Shown piece after piece: positions 60,505 to 64,000 of a DNA stretch of 64,000 nt. The notes under the pieces are model-generated. The model worked only from the letters and a program-made list of their open reading frames with translations, had not been told where the DNA came from and did no database searches. Positions within the stretch are counted from its first letter, which is position 1; every line of letters starts with the position of its first letter. Source of the DNA: Streptomyces californicus (GTDB lineage Bacteria; Actinomycetota; Actinomycetes; Streptomycetales; Streptomycetaceae); the NCBI RefSeq assembly GCF_000717645.1, contig NZ_JNZZ01000016.1, positions 1 to 64,000 on the forward strand, written 5' to 3'. The position numbers were made by a program, and so were the translations under genes.

Positions 60505-62049
60505 TCATGACACCGCGTCCGGCCCGCGCAACCGGTCCAGGACCGCGTCGACCGCTCGCAGCACCGCCGCGCGCACCGCGTCGGTCGGGTCGAGCGTCTC
60601 GAAACCGTGGCGCCCTTCCGGCACGTCGACGATCTCGACGTTCGCCGCACACCGGGCGGCCTCCGCCACGAACTCCTCGACGGTCGCGGCGATCTCGGCG
60701 CTCTCGCGCCCCGCCCGGACCAGCACGACGGGCAGATCCCCGGCCTCGGACACCGTACGGACCGGGTGGAAGCGCGACCCCGCCAGTCCCCAGCTCGGCA
60801 GCGGCGCGAGGATCGGATAGTTGGCGGCCACGCACCGCAGCCACCGCGGAGGCTCCGCCAGCCAGTCCGCCATGATCGGGCCGCCGCCCGAGAAGAACCA
60901 CAGGGCGATCCGGTCCGCGTCCACCCGGGGGTCCGCCCGCACCCGTTCCACCGCCTCGGCCACGTCGGCGGCGGCCCGCCCGTAGTCGGTCACCGCGTGC
61001 AGGCGGTGGTCGAGGGTCACGCCCGCCGCACCGTGTCCCGCCACGAGGCGCGCGTACCCCGTCAGGGTCGGCCAGTCCCGCGGGGTGGGCCTCGCCCCGG
61101 CCGGTACGGGTCCGCCGTGCACGAAGACCACGGCGGGGTGCGGCCCCGGGCCGTCCGGCAGATACAGGTCGGTGTTCCCTGTCCGCTCGCGGGGCCGTTC
61201 GGCTACGTCGAGGAGGAACGGCCGCAGATGGGCGGGCGGGTGGGCGGCGTCGGGCGTGGTCAGCCGCTGTCCTTCGCCGGACGCCGCCTCGGCCAGCACG
61301 TCCGCCAGTACGGCGGGGCAGGACAGCATCGGCCAGTGGCCCGTGGCCAGTTCGAGGAGGGCCACCCCGGCATCGGCAAGCGCCCGCAGTGCGGGGTCGC
61401 CGACGTCGGCCATCATCTGGAGCATCTCGACGCCCGGTCCGTTGCCGGTGCAGAGCACCCCGGTCACGGGTACGGCGGCCACCGCGCCGGTGAGCCGCAG
61501 CGGCTGGAGCAGGGTGCCCAGCGGCTGCGGCGCCGCGAGGGCGGTCAGCCCGTCGAGCGCCGCCGCGCTCAGGCCCGCGGTGCTCCCCCAGCGGGACCAC
61601 GCGTCCCCGGCCGGGGGCGGCAGCTCCCCGCCGCTCCCCCGCTCACCGCGCGCGGTGGCCAGGTTCGCGACCTCTTCGCGCAGGAGCGGGTCGGGCACGG
61701 CGGCCAGCGCGGGAACGCCGTCCCGCACCATTCCGGCGTCCAGGTGGATGATCCGGGTGACCACCCCCGCCCGCCGGTCCGCGGCTCCGTACACCGGGTG
61801 GATTCCGTAGTCGTGGCCGACGAGCACGATCTCCCGGCCCGACTCGGCCGCCACCGCGTCGATCACCGCGAGAACGTCCGCGATGTGCGTCTCCAGGTCG
61901 ACGGGCCCGTCGGACGCTCCGGGGCCGCCGCCGAGACCGGTGAGCGCCACCGCTCGCGCCTCGGCCCCGCCCGCGGCCAGCCGGGCCGCGGTGTCCCGCC
62001 ACACGTGCGGTCCGGTGAACGCCCCTGCCACCAGGATGAATACGGTCAT
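60505..62049 (-). CDS. Fusion of two alpha/beta-hydrolase domains
   Basis: This is a 514-aa protein. Domain 1 (1-255) is EstC-like: MTVFILVAGAFTGPHVWRDT, elbow VLVGHDYG with Asp where esterases have Ser, and the late His in LATGHWPMLSCP. Domain 2 (about 275-510) opens DLYLPDGPGPHPAVVFVHGG and has the elbow ALWFFSGGG with Ser, and a late His in VPEGRHGFETLD. Two hydrolases in one chain are unusual. The Asp elbow suggests dehalogenase or epoxide-hydrolase-type chemistry, or a lost activity. ATG 62049. It is transcribed from the MerR-type promoter shared with the regulator at 62143. Confidence 0.8.
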   Translation of the reverse strand: MTVFILVAGAFTGPHVWRDTAARLAAGGAEARAVALTGLGGGPGASDGPVDLETHIADVLAVIDAVAAESGREIVLVGHDYGIHPVYGAADRRAGVVTRIIHLDAGMVRDGVPALAAVPDPLLREEVANLATARGERGSGGELPPPAGDAWSRWGSTAGLSAAALDGLTALAAPQPLGTLLQPLRLTGAVAAVPVTGVLCTGNGPGVEMLQMMADVGDPALRALADAGVALLELATGHWPMLSCPAVLADVLAEAASGEGQRLTTPDAAHPPAHLRPFLLDVAERPRERTGNTDLYLPDGPGPHPAVVFVHGGPVPAGARPTPRDWPTLTGYARLVAGHGAAGVTLDHRLHAVTDYGRAAADVAEAVERVRADPRVDADRIALWFFSGGGPIMADWLAEPPRWLRCVAANYPILAPLPSWGLAGSRFHPVRTVSEAGDLPVVLVRAGRESAEIAATVEEFVAEAARCAANVEIVDVPEGRHGFETLDPTDAVRAAVLRAVDAVLDRLRGPDAVS

Positions 62050-62111
62050 GGTCCCTCCTCGTCACGCTCTCGTCGGCGCACCGGCCCGGTCCTCCGGCAG
62101 CGCCCGCCGGT

Positions 62112-62142
62112 ACGGTAGGAACTCCCCTTGGTGGAGGTTCAA
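62112..62142 (-). promoter_or_regulatory. MerR-type promoter with 19-bp spacer
   Basis: On the minus strand TTGAAC (62142-62137) and TACCGT (62117-62112) are separated by exactly 19 bp, the stretched spacing typical of MerR-activated promoters. The spacer holds the dyad CTCC...GGAG. It points at the double hydrolase and overlaps the start region of the merR-family gene. Confidence 0.75.
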
Positions 62143-63105
62143 GTGTTGTCGTCGCACGACGGGCTGTGCGCCATCGGCGAACTGGCCGAACGCGCCGGTG
62201 TCAGCGTCAGGACGGTCCGCTTCTACTCGGACCGGGGGCTGCTGCCGGAGGCATCGCGCAGCGCGGGCGGGCACCGCAGGTACGGTCCCGAAGCCGTCGA
62301 GCGGCTGGGCATGATCCGCTCGCTGCGCGGCCTCGATCTCCCGCTTCCCGAAGTGCGCCGTGTCCTCGACGAGTTGGACGGTGCCGGTGACGGTCCGGCC
62401 GCCGGTGGGGCCCTGGAGGGCGCGGTGGCGGGCCGGTTGCGGGCTCTGGGGTACGAACTGGCCGCGCTGCGTTGGCGGGAGGCGGCGCTCCGGCTGGTGC
62501 AGGAGTGCCCGCCCGCCGAGCGGGCCGCCCGGCTCCGCCTGGTCGGTGCGGTCGCCGCCCCGCCGAGCACCGACTCGCTCGCCCGCTTCTGGCGGGCGTG
62601 GCTGCCGCCGCGCATGCCGGCCCGGTCGGTCGCCGCGTTTCTGGAGGCGGCCGTGGTGCGCCCGCCCGACGACCCCGGGCCCGAGCAGGTGCTCGCCTTC
62701 GCCCGACTGCACGCGTTCGTGTCCCGGCCGTGCGGTGAAGGGGAGCGCGGTGCCACCCAGCCCCGGGCGCACGCGGTCGGCGGGGCCCGCGCCCCTGCGG
62801 TGCTGTACGCGGGGCTCGCGGAGGCGTACGGCCTGGCGGGCGGGGAGTTGCGCCGGGAGACCGCGCCCGCCCCCGGGGAGGCGCTGGACGGATTCGTGGA
62901 CGCGTACGCGCGTGCGTACGGCGCCGAGGACACACCCGCCTTCCGCCGCGTACTGGCCGGACGGCTGGCGGCCGATCCCCGCATCGACCGGTACTGGGAG
63001 CTGACGGCCCAGGTGATCAGCGCTCCCGGCGGCCGCCCCGAGCCGACACCGGGGACCGCGCACGACTGGCTCCTGACGGCCCTGTCCGCTGACGTGGAGG
63101 CGTGA
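62143..63105 (+). CDS. MerR-family transcriptional activator
   Basis: This is a 320-aa protein. The N-terminal HTH and wing read CAIGELAERAGVSVRTVRFY, SDRGLLPEASRSAGGHRRYG and RLGMIRSLRGLDLPLPEVRR (residues 7-70). The C-terminal 230 residues are a large unassigned effector domain, longer than metal-sensing MerR proteins, with no Cys cluster. GTG 62143 follows GGAGG by 5 bp; TTG 62128 is a less likely start. It is divergent from the double hydrolase and probably activates it when its ligand is bound. Confidence 0.85.
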   Translation: MLSSHDGLCAIGELAERAGVSVRTVRFYSDRGLLPEASRSAGGHRRYGPEAVERLGMIRSLRGLDLPLPEVRRVLDELDGAGDGPAAGGALEGAVAGRLRALGYELAALRWREAALRLVQECPPAERAARLRLVGAVAAPPSTDSLARFWRAWLPPRMPARSVAAFLEAAVVRPPDDPGPEQVLAFARLHAFVSRPCGEGERGATQPRAHAVGGARAPAVLYAGLAEAYGLAGGELRRETAPAPGEALDGFVDAYARAYGAEDTPAFRRVLAGRLAADPRIDRYWELTAQVISAPGGRPEPTPGTAHDWLLTALSADVEA

Positions 63106-63130
63106 TCGCCGGAGCACGGGCCGGCCGAGC

Positions 63131-63168
63131 CTCCGGGGCCGCCCCGGCTGTGGGGTCCGGGGCGGCCC
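63131..63168. terminator. Bidirectional hairpin between merR-type gene and DUF4430 gene
   Basis: Arms CCGGGGCCGCCCCGG and CCGGGGCGGCCCGG (one bulge) flank a 9-base loop, between two convergent stops. Confidence 0.6.
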
Positions 63169-63179
63169 GGCACACGGTT

Positions 63180-63667
63180 CTAGAAGGCGGTCCAGGTGAA
63201 GGCGACCTTGTCGCCCGCGTTCAGCTTGAACTGGCATCCGCCGACCGGGATCGACGTGCCGTTGACGGAGATGTTCCAGTAGGCGACGCCGCCGCCGTCG
63301 ACGTTCTTTATGGTGTCGACCGTGTAGTCGTCGAACGAGGCGTACCACGTCCGTCCCAGGTGAAGTGTCTCTTGCGGGCGGCGTCGTCGAGGGCCGCGGT
63401 CGGGGTCGGTACGGCGCTCGGGTGGGCGCCGCCGTTGGTGCCGTCGCAGGCGTGCGTGCCGCCGGTGGCGGTGGTCACCTCGTGGCCCTTCGTCTTGATC
63501 CGGCCCTTGAAGAGGCGGCCGTCCGGGCCCTGTACGGTCAGGACCACCTTGACCGGGGCGTTCGTGGAGACCGCTGTGCGCGGCTGGGCGACGGCGGGGG
63601 CGGAGGCGAGCGCGAGGCCGAGGGCGGTCGTGGTGATGAGAGTGCGGCGAACGGATCGCAGGTGCAC
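63180..63667 (-). pseudogene. Secreted DUF4430 (transcobalamin-like C-terminal) protein, frameshifted
   Basis: GTG 63667 follows GGAAGG. A signal peptide (RTLITTTALGLALASAPAVA) leads to VKVVLTVQGPDGRLFKGRIK and TAALDDAARKRHFTWDG. Near 63345-63360 the frame shifts by one base. The correct continuation is TWYASFDDYTVDTIKNVDGG, VAYWNISVNGTSIPVGGCQF and DKVAFTWTAF, ending at 63180. The span of 488 bp is one base short of a multiple of three. The DUF4430 end and the cobalamin riboswitch upstream point to a B12-related extracellular role. It is either a sequencing error or a recent pseudogene. Confidence 0.7.
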
Positions 63668-63799
63668 GGGGTGCCTTCCGGGTTCGGGGCGGCCCGCCGC
63701 TCGAACCGGGGACGGCCGTCCGCGAGGTGTACGCGCGACTCGGGGCGCACACACTGCGGTCCGGGACCACGGGCTTCGCGCTGCAGACCATGACAGGGG

Positions 63800-63920
63800 A
63801 AGCGGTACACGCGGCGCACCGGGTGGTCCGACTCGCGGCTCCGGGCCGCTCACGGTTGCAGGTCAGCGCCGGATTTCCACCGGCTTCCCCCAGTCGCGCA
63901 CGCATTCTGTTGTCGCCCCG
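63800..63920 (-). promoter_or_regulatory. Cobalamin riboswitch
   Basis: On the minus strand the conserved core is visible in order: GGGGGAAGCCGGTGGAAAT, CCGG, GCTGACCTGCAACCGTGAGC, then GGAGCCGCGAGTCGGACCACC (B12 box) in two adjoining parts. These are the near-invariant elements of cobalamin riboswitches. It lies about 135 bp upstream of the DUF4430 gene, which should be switched off when cobalamin is abundant. The rest of 63668-64000 shows no gene. Confidence 0.88.
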
Positions 63921-64000
63921 GCGGACCGGAGCCCTCGCATGCTACGGCCGACGGGGGCGGCTCCGCCGGGAAACGGGCCCATTGCCGGCCGAGACGCACC

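Overview
The window is high-GC actinobacterial DNA and almost certainly Streptomyces. The genes show strong third-position GC bias, frequent GTG starts and 4-base start/stop overlaps. Several regulatory sites are of kinds known from Streptomyces: a DmdR1-type iron box, CebR boxes, a rifamycin-associated element (RAE) upstream of a rifampin phosphotransferase, and a cobalamin riboswitch. The left third is accessory DNA with many broken genes; the right half is mostly ordinary chromosomal cargo. No tRNA or rRNA gene was recognised.

Region by region. 1-5.2 kb: a mobile-element-like block with an XRE/zinc-ribbon regulator cut by the window edge, a divergent DEAH helicase with helicase-associated domains, a coupled small membrane protein, a frameshifted gene and a degenerate type I-E-like CRISPR relic with no cas genes. 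5.2-8.2 kb: decayed DNA in which C-terminal fragments of a GNAT acetyltransferase and an aspartate decarboxylase abut, followed by a ThrE-like exporter whose C-terminus is replaced by unrelated sequence. 8.2-16.9 kb: a compact, translationally coupled RiPP cluster. It encodes a 76-aa Cys-rich precursor, YcaO, a ThiF-like partner with a His-rich insert, an RRE/ThiF-like/nitroreductase-like fusion, a SagB-type dehydrogenase, an ABC exporter and two glycosyltransferases. It probably makes a glycosylated polythiazole peptide. 16.9-23.4 kb: an IS630 relic, small hypothetical and secreted proteins, a broken XRE gene, an orphan LuxR-type response regulator and a secreted I36-type inhibitor. 23.8-29.1 kb: a secreted RHS/YD-repeat protein, a frameshifted small gene, and integrase and TetR remnants.

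29.2-32.1 kb: a cyanate detoxification locus (CynR-like regulator, beta-carbonic anhydrase, cyanase) followed by a nucleoside-deaminase-like gene. 33.4-36.2 kb: rifampin phosphotransferase with its RAE. 36.5-46.8 kb: DUF5701, a large PA14/beta-propeller/CBM/DUF1080 secreted protein, HAD, DUF998 (frameshifted), GlxA-type regulator, saccharopine-dehydrogenase-like protein, alpha/beta hydrolase, and a DGPF protein with an ECF42-type sigma factor. 46.8-52 kb: an iron-box-controlled HtaA-domain protein, a CebR-controlled GH6 cellulase and a secreted sugar dehydrogenase. 52-57 kb: assorted cytoplasmic genes. 57-64 kb: four regulator/target modules with visible control sites: TetR/MFS, OhrR/Ohr, MerR/double hydrolase, and a cobalamin riboswitch before a DUF4430 protein.

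Four otherwise normal reading frames (near 3.85, 27.69, 41.51 and 63.35 kb) are each broken by a one-base indel, two of them at G runs. Some may be sequencing errors rather than real pseudogenes. The strongest candidate for an undescribed system is the RiPP cluster at 8.2-16.9 kb.
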